Positions 49,620 through 58,213 of a stretch of DNA of 64,000 nt are shown here, piece by piece (within the stretch, counting starts at the first letter, position 1; each line of letters begins with the position of its first letter). The stretch comes from Allobogoriella deserti (GTDB taxonomy: Bacteria > Actinomycetota > Actinomycetes > Actinomycetales > Actinomycetaceae): the NCBI RefSeq assembly GCF_042680605.1, contig NZ_JBHUEE010000007.1, forward strand, positions 62,001 to 126,000, given 5' to 3'. The notes under the pieces are model-generated. The model was not told the DNA's origin. It saw only the letters and a list, made by a program, of their open reading frames with translations, and ran no database searches. Made by a program: the position numbers and the translations under genes.

Positions 49620-50396
49620 ATGCCGACCGCACGCGAGATCACCGACCGCATCCTCGCCGAGACGGGCGCCCCGCCGCGTGGGCGTACCGTCGACGGGTTC
49701 GTCTTCGGCGACCCGGAGACGGACGTCAGAGGCGTGGCAACCGTGATGATGCCGACCGTGGACGCGCTGCGCGGCGCCGTCGACCGCGGCTGCGGCCTGG
49801 TCGTCACGCACGAGCCGCTCTTCTACGACCACCTCGGCGACGACGCGGCGCTCGCCACCGAGCGCGACCCCGTCCACGCCGCGAAGACGGCCTTCCTGCG
49901 TGAACACGGCCTGGTCGTCTGGCGCTTCCACGATGCCTGGCACGACAGGGACCCGGACGGGATCCTGGCCGGCGTGCTCGCCGCACTGGACGCGGGGCAC
50001 GCCGATCCGCCCAGCGCCTCGCCGCTGACGCTCGCCACCTTCGCCCGCTACGTCGCCCACGCGCTCGGGGCGGGTGCCGCCCGCGTCGTCGGCGATCCCG
50101 ATCTGCCCGTGCGACTCGACCGGGTCGCCGTCCAGCCCGGGTTCGTCGGCTTCGAACGCCACCGTCGCGCCCTGGCCGACGCCGACGTGCTGGTTATCGG
50201 CGAGGGGCACGAGTGGGAGGTCGGTCAGTACGTGACCGATGCGGCGCTGCTCGGCCTGGGGAAGGGGCTCGTCGTCGTCGGGCACGCCCCATCCGAGGCC
50301 GCCGGGATGGACGCGTGCGCCCGGTGGCTGCGCACGTTCATCGACGTCCCGGTCGAGTTCGTCGGCGTCCCGGACCCGTACGCCCCGGTGCGCTGA
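49620..50396 (+). CDS. NIF3-like dinuclear metal centre protein
   Basis: 258 aa from the ATG at 49620. NIF3/GCH1-type-1 metal sites: GCGLVVTHEPLFYDH, and near the C-terminus EGHEWEVGQYVTDAALLGLGKGLVVVGHAPSEAAGMD. No inserted PII-like domain, so the short form. It may act as a hydrolase; function not established in this group. Followed by a strong hairpin terminator. Confidence 0.88.
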   Translation: MPTAREITDRILAETGAPPRGRTVDGFVFGDPETDVRGVATVMMPTVDALRGAVDRGCGLVVTHEPLFYDHLGDDAALATERDPVHAAKTAFLREHGLVVWRFHDAWHDRDPDGILAGVLAALDAGHADPPSASPLTLATFARYVAHALGAGAARVVGDPDLPVRLDRVAVQPGFVGFERHRRALADADVLVIGEGHEWEVGQYVTDAALLGLGKGLVVVGHAPSEAAGMDACARWLRTFIDVPVEFVGVPDPYAPVR

Positions 50397-50420
50397 CGCG
50401 TCTGACCAGGCCCGAGCAGC

Positions 50421-50465
50421 GAGAGGGAGGATCCGGTCGCTCTTGACCGCCGGATTCTCCCTCTC
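50421..50465 (+). terminator. 16-bp stem terminator hairpin after the NIF3-like gene
   Basis: The 16-base arm at 50421-50436 pairs with 50450-50465 with only one G-U wobble (position 50430 with 50456), loop of 13 bases. It starts 24 bp after the stop codon. No T-tract follows. Confidence 0.75.
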
Positions 50466-50486
50466 ACCGACCCACGCCGTCGGCGC

Positions 50487-50516
50487 TTGTCGGCATCTGG
50501 AGGATCCGGCTACGCT
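50487..50516 (+). promoter_or_regulatory. Candidate promoter of the RibD/DHFR-fold gene
   Basis: TTGTCG (50487-50492) and TACGCT (50511-50516) are separated by 18 bp, upstream of the start at 50553 and downstream of the terminator hairpin. Good match to an actinobacterial housekeeping-type promoter, but not tested. Confidence 0.45.
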
Positions 50517-50552
50517 CCGACCGATTGCATCTAACAAGCAGAAAGGTCGGTC

Positions 50553-51200
50553 ATGAGCCAGCGCATCCGAGTGCACTGCATCAACGTCTCCGCTGACGGC
50601 GTCGGCGCAGGCCACGAGCAGAGCCTGGACCGACCCTTCGGCTCCGACGTCAGCCCGGGCGATCTCTTCTTCTGGCTCGGCGCCACCGCGCACTGGCTCA
50701 ATCGCACCGATCCCGGCGGCACCCGCGGGATGGAGGACTACATCTCCCGCGACTACACCCGGAACATCGGCGCCGAGATCATGGGCCGCAACAAGTTCGG
50801 CCCGCAGCGCGGACCCTGGGAGAACGAGGACTGGACGGGCTGGTGGGGTGACGAGCCACCGTTCCACACCCCGGTCTTCGTGCTCACGCACCACCCCCGG
50901 CCGTCGTTCAGCCTGAGCGACACCACCTTCCACTTCCTGGACGCGACGCCCCAGGAGGCCGCGGACCGCGCCAAGGCCGCGGCCGAGGGCCAGGACGTGC
51001 GACTCGGCGGCGGAGTGAGGACCATCCGCGAATTCCTCGACGCCGGCCTGGTCGACGAGATGCACATCGCCGTCGTGCCGATCGAGCTCGGCGAGGGCAT
51101 CCGACTGTGGGACAGCTCCGAGGAGCTCACGGACCGGTACGAGCACGAACAGGTGAGCGCGCCCAGCGGCGTGACGCATCACTTCTTCTGGCGCGACTGA
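50553..51200 (+). CDS. RibD C-terminal / dihydrofolate-reductase-fold protein
   Basis: 215 aa, ATG at 50553 with AAAGG upstream. DHFR-fold features: HCINVSADGVGAG, IGAEIMGRNKFGPQRGPWENEDW, TPVFVLTHHPR, VRLGGGVRTIREFLDAGLVDEMHIAVVPIELGEG. These stand-alone RibD_C proteins are NADPH-dependent reductases of unknown substrate, common in Actinobacteria; not the folate enzyme. Confidence 0.9.
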   Translation: MSQRIRVHCINVSADGVGAGHEQSLDRPFGSDVSPGDLFFWLGATAHWLNRTDPGGTRGMEDYISRDYTRNIGAEIMGRNKFGPQRGPWENEDWTGWWGDEPPFHTPVFVLTHHPRPSFSLSDTTFHFLDATPQEAADRAKAAAEGQDVRLGGGVRTIREFLDAGLVDEMHIAVVPIELGEGIRLWDSSEELTDRYEHEQVSAPSGVTHHFFWRD

Positions 51201-51258
51201 CGACCATTCGGCCCCGGCGATACCGGTGGGCGCGCGGCCGGAATCGTCGTCGGTCGGC

Positions 51259-52182
51259 TCAGAGCCGTTCCATGCGGCGCAGGATGACCCCCTCACGCAG
51301 TGCCCACGGGCAGATCTCGAGCTCGTCGATGCCGAACGACTTCATCGCGCGCTGAGCAACCAGGGCACCCGCAACGATCTGATGAGTCCGCTCCGGGGTG
51401 ATGCCGGGCAGCTCCATCCGCTGGTCGGCCGGGATCTTCGTCAGCCGCGGCGTCCAGTCCTTCAGACCGGCGAGGCGCATCCGCCGCCGCTCCTCCGGGC
51501 CGACGACGGCGACCTGGTGCCCGGCGAGGCGGGCCAGCGATCGGAACGTCTTCGACGTCGCGACCACGTGGTCGGCCTCGGGCAGGTCGGACAACTCCTT
51601 GGCGATCGGGGCGAGCGTCTTCTTCACGTGCGCCTTGAGGGCGTCGATCTGCTTGGACGCCGGCGGGTCGTCCGGGAAGAACTCCTTGGTCAGCCGACCG
51701 GCGCCGAGCGGGACCGAGACGGCGTACTCCGGCGTCTCGTCGAGTCCGAGGGCCACCTCGAAGGATCCGCCGCCGATGTCCAGGACAAGTAGCCGACCGG
51801 CGGCCCAGCCGTGCCAGCGGCGCGCCGCGAGGAACGTGAGCTCGGCCTCGGCCGGTCCGCTGAGCACCTGGAGGGGAACGCCGGCCGTCTCGCTGAGTCG
51901 TGCGAGCACCTCCTGGCCGTTGACCGCCTCGCGCAGCGCCGAGGTCGCCAGGCCGATGAGCTCGTCGACGTCGTGCTTGGCGGCGGCCTTGACCGCCTTG
52001 CGCACCGCCGTCGTCAGCGCGGCCACCCCGCGGTCAGTGACGGCACCGTCGGAGTCGACGTACCGCATCAGCCGGACCACGGACCGTTCGTCGACCGCCG
52101 GCAGCGGACGAGCGTCCGGCGCCGCGTCGACGACGAGCAGGTGCACGGTGTTCGAGCCGATGTCGAGCACGCCGAGTCGCAT
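51259..52182 (-). CDS. Ppx/GppA family phosphatase
   Basis: 307 aa from the ATG at 52182. ASKHA fold: phosphate-1 loop VLDIGSNTVHLLVVD, ATSALREAVNGQEVL, phosphate-2 LVLDIGGGSFEVALGLD, and VATSKTFRSLARLAG. Size and motifs match the short actinobacterial exopolyphosphatase Ppx1-type enzymes. Hydrolyses polyphosphate or the guanosine penta-phosphate alarmone; which one is not decided by sequence. Divergent from the unknown protein at 52336. Confidence 0.9.
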   Translation of the reverse strand: MRLGVLDIGSNTVHLLVVDAAPDARPLPAVDERSVVRLMRYVDSDGAVTDRGVAALTTAVRKAVKAAAKHDVDELIGLATSALREAVNGQEVLARLSETAGVPLQVLSGPAEAELTFLAARRWHGWAAGRLLVLDIGGGSFEVALGLDETPEYAVSVPLGAGRLTKEFFPDDPPASKQIDALKAHVKKTLAPIAKELSDLPEADHVVATSKTFRSLARLAGHQVAVVGPEERRRMRLAGLKDWTPRLTKIPADQRMELPGITPERTHQIVAGALVAQRAMKSFGIDELEICPWALREGVILRRMERL

Positions 52183-52335
52183 GGCAGCACCGTAGAACCC
52201 GGACGCCGGATTCCCGCAGCCACCCACGCCGGTGTCCTCATCCCGTCTCCGGCCTTCGGGGGATCGGCGCACCCGGCCCGCACGGCATAGAGTCGAGGCA
52301 GACGCATACCCGACCGGAGACCTCGACTCGTCGCC

Positions 52336-53829
52336 ATGAGCACCATCCTGCAGAAGGCTGTCACGCCTCAGATGTCCGCCGCGTACCTGGGGCAAGGGCT
52401 CGACCGCGTCGCGGGTTACGTCGTCCCGGCGGCGGACGCCGCCGAGGTGACCTCCACCGCCGGGCTGTTCGAGCTGCACGGACTGGGCTTCGAGGGCACA
52501 CCCTTCTCCCCCGAGGGCCCCATCGACATCCTGCACTTTCCCACCTCACCCACCGCCGTCGTGCTCCCCGCGACGGGCGGGGTGGACGAGGAGGGCCGGA
52601 AGGCCACCGGTGGAACCTTCGTCGAGCACCCGCCGTTCAGCGGGACCGGCTTCACCGCGGCCGGCGACGCCGTCGTCCCGCTCTCGTGGATCGAGCACAC
52701 CCGACTGCCGAGCGGAGCGCGACTGTGGCGTTTCACCCCGGACGCGGACGAGCCGCAGCTCATCGGCACGTATCACGGGGTGGCGTTCGGATGGCAGAAC
52801 CACCTCGAGGAGGACGTCTTCCGAGCGGTCCCGCCGTCGAAGCTGGTCGGCCACGTCGCCAAGACCGAGGCGGGCACGTTCGCCGCGGACGTGGCGACGG
52901 ACGAGGATGGACAGCCGAGCGTCGTCACCCTCGTCTCGCACGTCGAGCCGGAGGGGCAGGGCTTCACCCGGACCGAGGCGGGGATGTGGGCGAAGAAGAT
53001 CCCGGCCGAGGACGCCGACGAGATTTTCGAGCTGCACGCCACGGCCACCTGGCAGGGCATCCCGGTCCGCATGGTCGATCAGGGGCCGAACGCCGAGGGT
53101 GAGACGGTCGCGCACGTCACCTCGCTCCTGCACAACGCCATCACCGCCGAGCAGCTCGGCATGGACAAGCTGGATGTCGGGGTCTACGAGAAGACCGTCC
53201 AGCTCCCCGAACTGACGAACGTGCAGTACGCCCAGCGGGTGCCACGGACGTGGGCCCGCGAGTCTCAGCTCCAGAAGGTCCAGGAGAACGCCGCAGGAGG
53301 GCCGGGGCAGCCGGCGGCCATGGCGCCGACAGGGACGCAGCAGGCCGCGACGGTCGGCACGCCGAGGATCAACGTCCCCGCGGGCGCCGATCCGGACGCG
53401 AACCCGATGAACAAGCATGCGGCCCACCTGCAACGGGTCGCACAGGGTCTGGTGAACGTGGCGCCGTCGGACTGGAAGTCCGCACGCGTGCTGGCCCGCA
53501 TGGTGGGGCGGCGCGGCGAGATCGTCGCGGTCTACACCGGCGAGGACGACAAGCAGCACCCGCTCAAGGGCCTGCCGAGGGACGTCGGTCGCGCGCTGGC
53601 CGAGATGAAGAAGGCAAGCTACGAGGAGGGCAAGGGGGCGTGGATCACCGCCCTCGTCACGCTCGAGCGCAGCGGCAAGCTCACCCTCAACATCGACCGC
53701 ACGAACGAGCAGAAGTGGACCACGCCCCCGGAGCCGGAGGACTACGCCGAGGAGCTGCGCCGCTACCCGCGCAGCGAGGACAACATCCCGGATTGGCTGC
53801 GGCAGGGACGGGACGCGGCGGAGAGCTAG
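52336..53829 (+). CDS. Uncharacterised two-domain protein with YezG-like C-terminus
   Basis: 497 aa from the ATG at 52336. Residues 1 to about 320 form a beta-rich domain I cannot name (LFELHGLGFEGTPFSPEGPIDILHF, GGTFVEHPPFSGTGF, PSGARLWRFTPDADEPQLIGTYHGVAFGWQNH). A Gly/Pro/Gln linker (about 330-365) leads to a C-terminal region (WKSARVLARMVGRRGEIVAVY ... GKGAWITALVTLERSGKLTLNIDRTNEQKW, then PEDYAEELRRYPRSEDNIPDWLRQ) that reads like the YezG/DUF600 immunity-protein family. Such proteins guard against polymorphic toxins; no toxin gene is adjacent. No signal peptide. Confidence 0.7.
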   Translation: MSTILQKAVTPQMSAAYLGQGLDRVAGYVVPAADAAEVTSTAGLFELHGLGFEGTPFSPEGPIDILHFPTSPTAVVLPATGGVDEEGRKATGGTFVEHPPFSGTGFTAAGDAVVPLSWIEHTRLPSGARLWRFTPDADEPQLIGTYHGVAFGWQNHLEEDVFRAVPPSKLVGHVAKTEAGTFAADVATDEDGQPSVVTLVSHVEPEGQGFTRTEAGMWAKKIPAEDADEIFELHATATWQGIPVRMVDQGPNAEGETVAHVTSLLHNAITAEQLGMDKLDVGVYEKTVQLPELTNVQYAQRVPRTWARESQLQKVQENAAGGPGQPAAMAPTGTQQAATVGTPRINVPAGADPDANPMNKHAAHLQRVAQGLVNVAPSDWKSARVLARMVGRRGEIVAVYTGEDDKQHPLKGLPRDVGRALAEMKKASYEEGKGAWITALVTLERSGKLTLNIDRTNEQKWTTPPEPEDYAEELRRYPRSEDNIPDWLRQGRDAAES

Positions 53830-53971
53830 CCGCCGGTCGTCCGGTCGTCGTTGACCGGCCTCCGCTTCCTCATCACGCCGCCCGCGTCGACACCTTTCCA
53901 CCGCGGCGAGCGCCGAATCGTCTCGCAGCCCAGGAGGGGCGCCGAGGCGATGCCGCACGGGTACACACCAG

Positions 53972-53986
53972 TACCCGGTAGGGGTA
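53972..53986. promoter_or_regulatory. CsoR-type copper operator over csoR promoter
   Basis: TACCC-GGTAG-GGGTA is an inverted repeat with 5-bp arms in the style of actinobacterial CsoR boxes (GTACCC...GGGTAT). It overlaps a -10-like TATAGT at 53985-53990, so Cu-free CsoR bound here would block transcription of the csoR-copZ-copA operon. Confidence 0.7.
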
Positions 53987-54026
53987 TAGTCGTGCCCCGT
54001 TCCGGCCCGACGAGTAGGGAGCACGC

Positions 54027-54308
54027 ATGCACGGCTACAGCCAGAGCAAGGAGGAGTACGCCCGGCGCCTGCGCCGGATCGAGGGGCAGGTGCGCGGGAT
54101 CGCCCGCATGGTCGACGAGGACGTCTACTGCATCGACATCCTCACCCAGGTTTCCGCGGTGACCAAGGCGCTGCAGTCGGTGAGCATCGGGCTCGTCGAG
54201 GACCACCTCGGCAGCTGCGTCGTCGAGGCCGCGAAGCGCTCGGACGACGAAGGCCAGGCGAAGGTCAGCGAGGCTGCCGACGCCATCGCCAGGCTGGTGC
54301 GGTCCTGA
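54027..54308 (+). CDS. csoR: CsoR-type copper-sensing repressor
   Basis: 93 aa, ATG at 54027 behind AGGGAG. All-helical CsoR/RcnR fold: RLRRIEGQVRGIARMVDEDVYCIDILTQ, SIGLVEDHLGSCVVEA. The Cu(I) ligand triad Cys-His-Cys is present (VYCIDIL, EDHL, GSCV). Represses the operon until Cu(I) binds. Followed by copZ after 72 bp. Confidence 0.94.
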   Translation: MHGYSQSKEEYARRLRRIEGQVRGIARMVDEDVYCIDILTQVSAVTKALQSVSIGLVEDHLGSCVVEAAKRSDDEGQAKVSEAADAIARLVRS

Positions 54309-54380
54309 GCGCCCGGCTCCCGACACCCCCGCAGCCGTGGGTCCCGTCCCACGGCCACCAGACACGACAAGGAGGCTGAC

Positions 54381-54620
54381 ATGACCAGCGCGGAGAACCG
54401 GACCACCGTCGTCGACGTCGAGGGGATGACGTGCGGTCACTGCGTCGAAGCCGTGACCCGCGAGCTGGAGGCCGTATCTGGGGTCACGGCGGTCTCGGTC
54501 CAGCTCGAGGCCGGTGGCGTCTCCCCCGTCACCGTCATTACCGACGCCCCGGTGGACGACGGCGAGCTCCGAGCGGCCGTGGACGAGGCCGGTTACCGCG
54601 TCGCCGGCGTTCGCCACTGA
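54381..54620 (+). CDS. copZ: CopZ-type copper chaperone
   Basis: 79 aa, ATG at 54381 behind AAGGAGG. Single heavy-metal-associated domain with the Cu(I) site GMTCGHC and the closing YRVAGVRH. Delivers Cu(I) to CopA. Its stop codon (54618-54620) abuts repeat array D. Confidence 0.93.
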   Translation: MTSAENRTTVVDVEGMTCGHCVEAVTRELEAVSGVTAVSVQLEAGGVSPVTVITDAPVDDGELRAAVDEAGYRVAGVRH

Positions 54621-54720
54621 GCACACGATCGACGACTCGGCACAGAACTGACGACTCAGCACAGAATCGACGGCTCGGCACAGGAATGACGACTCGGCAC
54701 ACGATCGACGACTCGGCACC
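54619..54720 (-). repeat. Array D of the 19-bp repeat family (copZ/copA junction)
   Basis: A partial unit at 54619-54625, then 14-bp blocks at 54631-54644, 54650-54663, 54669-54682, 54688-54701 and 54707-54720 (last base variant). Plus-strand core GACGACTCGGCACA with single changes; spacers GAACT, GAATC, GGAAT, CGATC. Exact 19-bp period. Orientation is opposite to arrays A and C. It supplies an ATG at 54686 used by the copA frame. Confidence 0.9.
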
Positions 54721-57037
54721 TGGGGTGGCGGGTGAGGTGGAGCTCGCCGTCGAGGGCATGACCTGCGCCTCGTGCGTGGCCCGGGTGGAGAAGAAGCTCA
54801 GCAAGATCCCCGGCGCCGAGGCCACGGTCAACCTCGCCACCGAGTCCGCCCGCGTCACCCTCTCGCAACCGGTCGACGTCGACGACCTCCTGGGCGCGAT
54901 CAGCGCGGCCGGCTACAGCGGCCGGGTCGCCCGCGTCACCGGCACGAGCGACGCCGCGGACCCCGCCGCTGAGGACACCGCAGCGGCCGATCGCGGCGCC
55001 GACCTGCGCCGTCGGCTGATCGTCTCGGCCGTGCTCACCGTGCCGGTCGTGCTGCTGTCCATGCTCCCGGCCCTGCAGTTCCCGGGTTGGCAGTGGGCGG
55101 TGGCCGCCCTGGCGCTGCCCGTCGTGACCTGGGGCGCCTGGCCGTTCCACCGATCCGCAGCACGTGCCGCACGGCACGGCGCGTCCACCATGGACACCCT
55201 CGTCTCCCTCGGGATCGCGGCGGCAACCGGATGGTCGTGGTGGGCACTCACCCTCGGGGGCGCGGGTGAGATCGGGATGCGCATGGAGCTGACGCTGCTT
55301 CCCGCGCGCTCCGGCCATGCCGCGACGCCGGAGCTCTACCTCGAGGTCGCCGCCGTCGTCGCCACGTTCCTGCTCGCCGGCCGCTACACCGAGTCCCGCT
55401 CACGCCGCCGGGCCGGGGACGCGCTCCGCTCGTTGCTCGAGCTGGGCGCGAAGGACGTCACCCGCGTCACGATGGCCGGCGGGCATCGCACGGAGGAGCG
55501 GATCCCCGTCTCCGCGCTCGAGGTCGCCGACCTCTTCGCCGTCCGCCCGGGCGAGAAGATCGCGACCGACGGCGTCGTCGTCGAAGGGGCCTCCGCCGTC
55601 GACACGTCGCTGCTGACCGGCGAGCCCGCTCCCGTCGACGTCGCCGCCGGCGACGAGGTCACCGGTGCCACGATCAACACCTCCGGGTCCCTGCTGGTGA
55701 GGGCCACCCGGGTCGGTGAGCAGACGACGCTCGCGCAGATCGCCCGCATGGTGACGCGTGCACAGACCGGCAAGGCACCAGTCCAGCGCATCGCCGACCG
55801 TATCTCCGCGGTGTTCGTGCCGATCGTGCTCCTGCTCGCCGCCGCCACCGTGGGCGCCTGGCTCGTGTTGGGCTATCCGCCGGCGGCCGCGTTCACCGCC
55901 GCCGTCGCCGTACTCATCATCGCCTGCCCGTGCGCGCTCGGCCTGGCGACACCGACCGCCCTGCTCGTCGGCACCGGGCGGGCGGCGCAGCTCGGGATCG
56001 TCATCAAAGGGCCGGAGATCCTCGAATCGACCCGGCAGATCGACACGATGGTGCTGGACAAGACCGGCACCCTCACCGCCGGTCACATGCGCCTGGCCGA
56101 CGTCGCCCTCCCGGCCCTCGCCGCCCCGGCCGCTGCGCACGACGGCGACGACCCGGACACGGTCCTGCGGCTCGCCGGCGCCGCCGAGTCCGGCAGCGAG
56201 CACCCGGTGGCTCGTGCGATCACCGAGGCGGCCGCTGCCCGCTCCGGACAGCTCCCCCGCTCGTCCGGGTTCGTCAATCACCCTGGGCAGGGCGTCACGG
56301 CGACCGTCGAACTCGGCCGCGCCGAGTACACGGTGCTGGTGGGCCGGCCAGGCTGGCTCACCACGCAGGGCGTCGGCGGAGCGGGACCGCAGGACCCGGT
56401 GGGCCGGCTCCACGCCGAGGCCGAGGGAACCGGGGCGACGGCCGTCGTCGTCGCGTGGGAGGGGCGCGCCCACGGCGTCCTGGTGTTGCGCGACGAGGTC
56501 AAGCCGACCGCCGCCGTGGCGGTCGCCGAGCTGCGCGGCCTCGACGTGAACGTGCACCTGCTCACCGGGGACAACCGGGCCGCGGCCGAGCACGTGGCCG
56601 ACCGGGTCGGGATCGCCCGCGAGCACGTCCTCGCGGAGGTCCTGCCCCAGGACAAGCTCGACGTCGTCGCGCGGCTCCAGGCGGCAGGTCACGTCGTCGG
56701 GATGGTCGGCGACGGCGTCAACGACGCCGCGGCGCTCGCCCAGGCCGGCCGGCAGGGGCTCGGGCTGGCGATGGGGACCGGGACAGACGTGGCCATCGAG
56801 GCCGGGGACATCACCCTGATGCGCGGCGATCCGCGCGCCGTTCCCTCCGCCCTGCGAATCTCCCGGGCCACGCTGCGGATCGTCCGGCAGAACCTGTTCT
56901 GGGCCTTCGCCTACAACGTCGCCGCAATCCCGCTGGCGGCGCTCGGGTTGCTCAACCCGATGATCGCCGGCGCCGCGATGGCCGCCAGCTCGGTCATCGT
57001 CGTGGCCAACTCGCTGCGCCTGCGCCGGACCGGCTGA
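54686..57037 (+). CDS. copA: Cu(I)-exporting P1B-type ATPase
   Basis: 783 aa from the ATG at 54686, inside repeat array D; a GTG at 54725 would give a 770-aa protein beginning MAGEVELAVEG and may be the ancestral start. One N-terminal HMA domain (EGMTCASCVARVEKKL), eight membrane helices, the A-domain TGEPAPVD, the transmembrane metal site IIACPCALGLATP, phosphorylation site DKTGTLTAG, HP motif SEHPVARAI and hinge GDGVNDAAALAQA. Pumps Cu(I) out of the cytoplasm. Confidence 0.95.
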   Translation: MTTRHTIDDSAPGVAGEVELAVEGMTCASCVARVEKKLSKIPGAEATVNLATESARVTLSQPVDVDDLLGAISAAGYSGRVARVTGTSDAADPAAEDTAAADRGADLRRRLIVSAVLTVPVVLLSMLPALQFPGWQWAVAALALPVVTWGAWPFHRSAARAARHGASTMDTLVSLGIAAATGWSWWALTLGGAGEIGMRMELTLLPARSGHAATPELYLEVAAVVATFLLAGRYTESRSRRRAGDALRSLLELGAKDVTRVTMAGGHRTEERIPVSALEVADLFAVRPGEKIATDGVVVEGASAVDTSLLTGEPAPVDVAAGDEVTGATINTSGSLLVRATRVGEQTTLAQIARMVTRAQTGKAPVQRIADRISAVFVPIVLLLAAATVGAWLVLGYPPAAAFTAAVAVLIIACPCALGLATPTALLVGTGRAAQLGIVIKGPEILESTRQIDTMVLDKTGTLTAGHMRLADVALPALAAPAAAHDGDDPDTVLRLAGAAESGSEHPVARAITEAAAARSGQLPRSSGFVNHPGQGVTATVELGRAEYTVLVGRPGWLTTQGVGGAGPQDPVGRLHAEAEGTGATAVVVAWEGRAHGVLVLRDEVKPTAAVAVAELRGLDVNVHLLTGDNRAAAEHVADRVGIAREHVLAEVLPQDKLDVVARLQAAGHVVGMVGDGVNDAAALAQAGRQGLGLAMGTGTDVAIEAGDITLMRGDPRAVPSALRISRATLRIVRQNLFWAFAYNVAAIPLAALGLLNPMIAGAAMAASSVIVVANSLRLRRTG

Positions 57038-57241
57038 CACTCCCTGCCGGTTGGCGGCCAAGCTGCCAGGCACTTCACGTCGCCGTCGCCGTCGAGTCGA
57101 GCACCGGTCGGTCCCGCGTCATCCGGACTCGGTTGAGTAGTGACACCCCGGAGCGCGCGACGGCCGGACGGACGTGCCGCCGGCCTCCGCCGTCGGCCTG
57201 ATACGTCGAGGCGTGCGCTCCCCGACTCGAAAGCGAGGGAC

Positions 57242-58213
57242 GTGGCAGCACTCGGTCAGCTCGTGACGCCGGACGCCGCGCCACCCGGGAGTGGCCGGCC
57301 TCCGGGCAGGCGACGGCAGTCCAAGCAGGTCCGCCGGCGCAACCGACGCGAAGGGCTGCTCTTCTGCCTGCTGATCCTGCCGAACCTCGCAGCGATCGTC
57401 GTGTTCGGGTACTACCCGACGCTGTACAACGTGGTCCTCAGCTTCACCGACTGGGACTTCGTCCAACCGGCGCCGGTGCTCGTGGGATTGGAGAACTACA
57501 CCGAGCTCTTCCGGTCCGGCTCCATGCTCATGGAGGCGCTGACGAACACCGCGATCTTCGTCGCCGTCGCGGTGGTGGGCACGCTCATCGGCGGCATGGC
57601 CATCGGGTCTCTGCTCGCTCAGCGGCTGAAGTTCACCGGGCTCGTGCGCACCATCGCCTTCGCGCCACACATGCTCCCGGGCGCCGCCATCGGCGTGCTG
57701 TGGCTGTTCATGTTCGACCCGAACTACGGGCTGAGCCGGTGGCTGTTCGCGATGGTCGGCATGGAGTCGCCGCACTGGACCACGACGTCGGACTTCTCCC
57801 TGTGGTCCGTCACGATCGCCTACGCGTGGCAGCGTCTCGGGTTCGTCGCGATCATCTACTACACGGCGATCCTGGATCTCCCGCAGGAGGTCTACGAGGC
57901 CGCCTCGCTCGACGGCGCCCGGGGCTGGCCACTCTTCCGCAACATCACCCTGCCGCTGCTCAGCCCGGTGACGTTCTTCCTCACGGTCACCGGCATCATC
58001 GCGGCGGCGCAGACGTTCGACATCATCGCCACCCTCACCAACGGTGGGCCCGGCACGTCGAGCACCACGCTGCCGTGGATGATCTACGACCAGGCGTTCG
58101 TCGACTTCGACATCGGCGCCTCGGCGACGACGGCCACGGTCATGTTCGTCCTGCTTCTCCTCGTGACCCTCGTCCAGACCCGGTACGCGAGTAAGCGGGT
58201 GCACTACTCATGA
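57242..58213 (+). CDS. ABC transporter permease, MalF/UgpA type
   Basis: 323 aa from a GTG at 57242; the GTG at 57263 and a GTG at 57140 are in frame and the start is uncertain. Six membrane helices with a long first periplasmic loop; EAA-loop motif EAASLDGARGWPLFRNITLPLLSP. Closest in style to UgpA/MalF of carbohydrate or glycerophosphodiester importers. First of five co-oriented genes. Confidence 0.88.
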   Translation: MAALGQLVTPDAAPPGSGRPPGRRRQSKQVRRRNRREGLLFCLLILPNLAAIVVFGYYPTLYNVVLSFTDWDFVQPAPVLVGLENYTELFRSGSMLMEALTNTAIFVAVAVVGTLIGGMAIGSLLAQRLKFTGLVRTIAFAPHMLPGAAIGVLWLFMFDPNYGLSRWLFAMVGMESPHWTTTSDFSLWSVTIAYAWQRLGFVAIIYYTAILDLPQEVYEAASLDGARGWPLFRNITLPLLSPVTFFLTVTGIIAAAQTFDIIATLTNGGPGTSSTTLPWMIYDQAFVDFDIGASATTATVMFVLLLLVTLVQTRYASKRVHYS

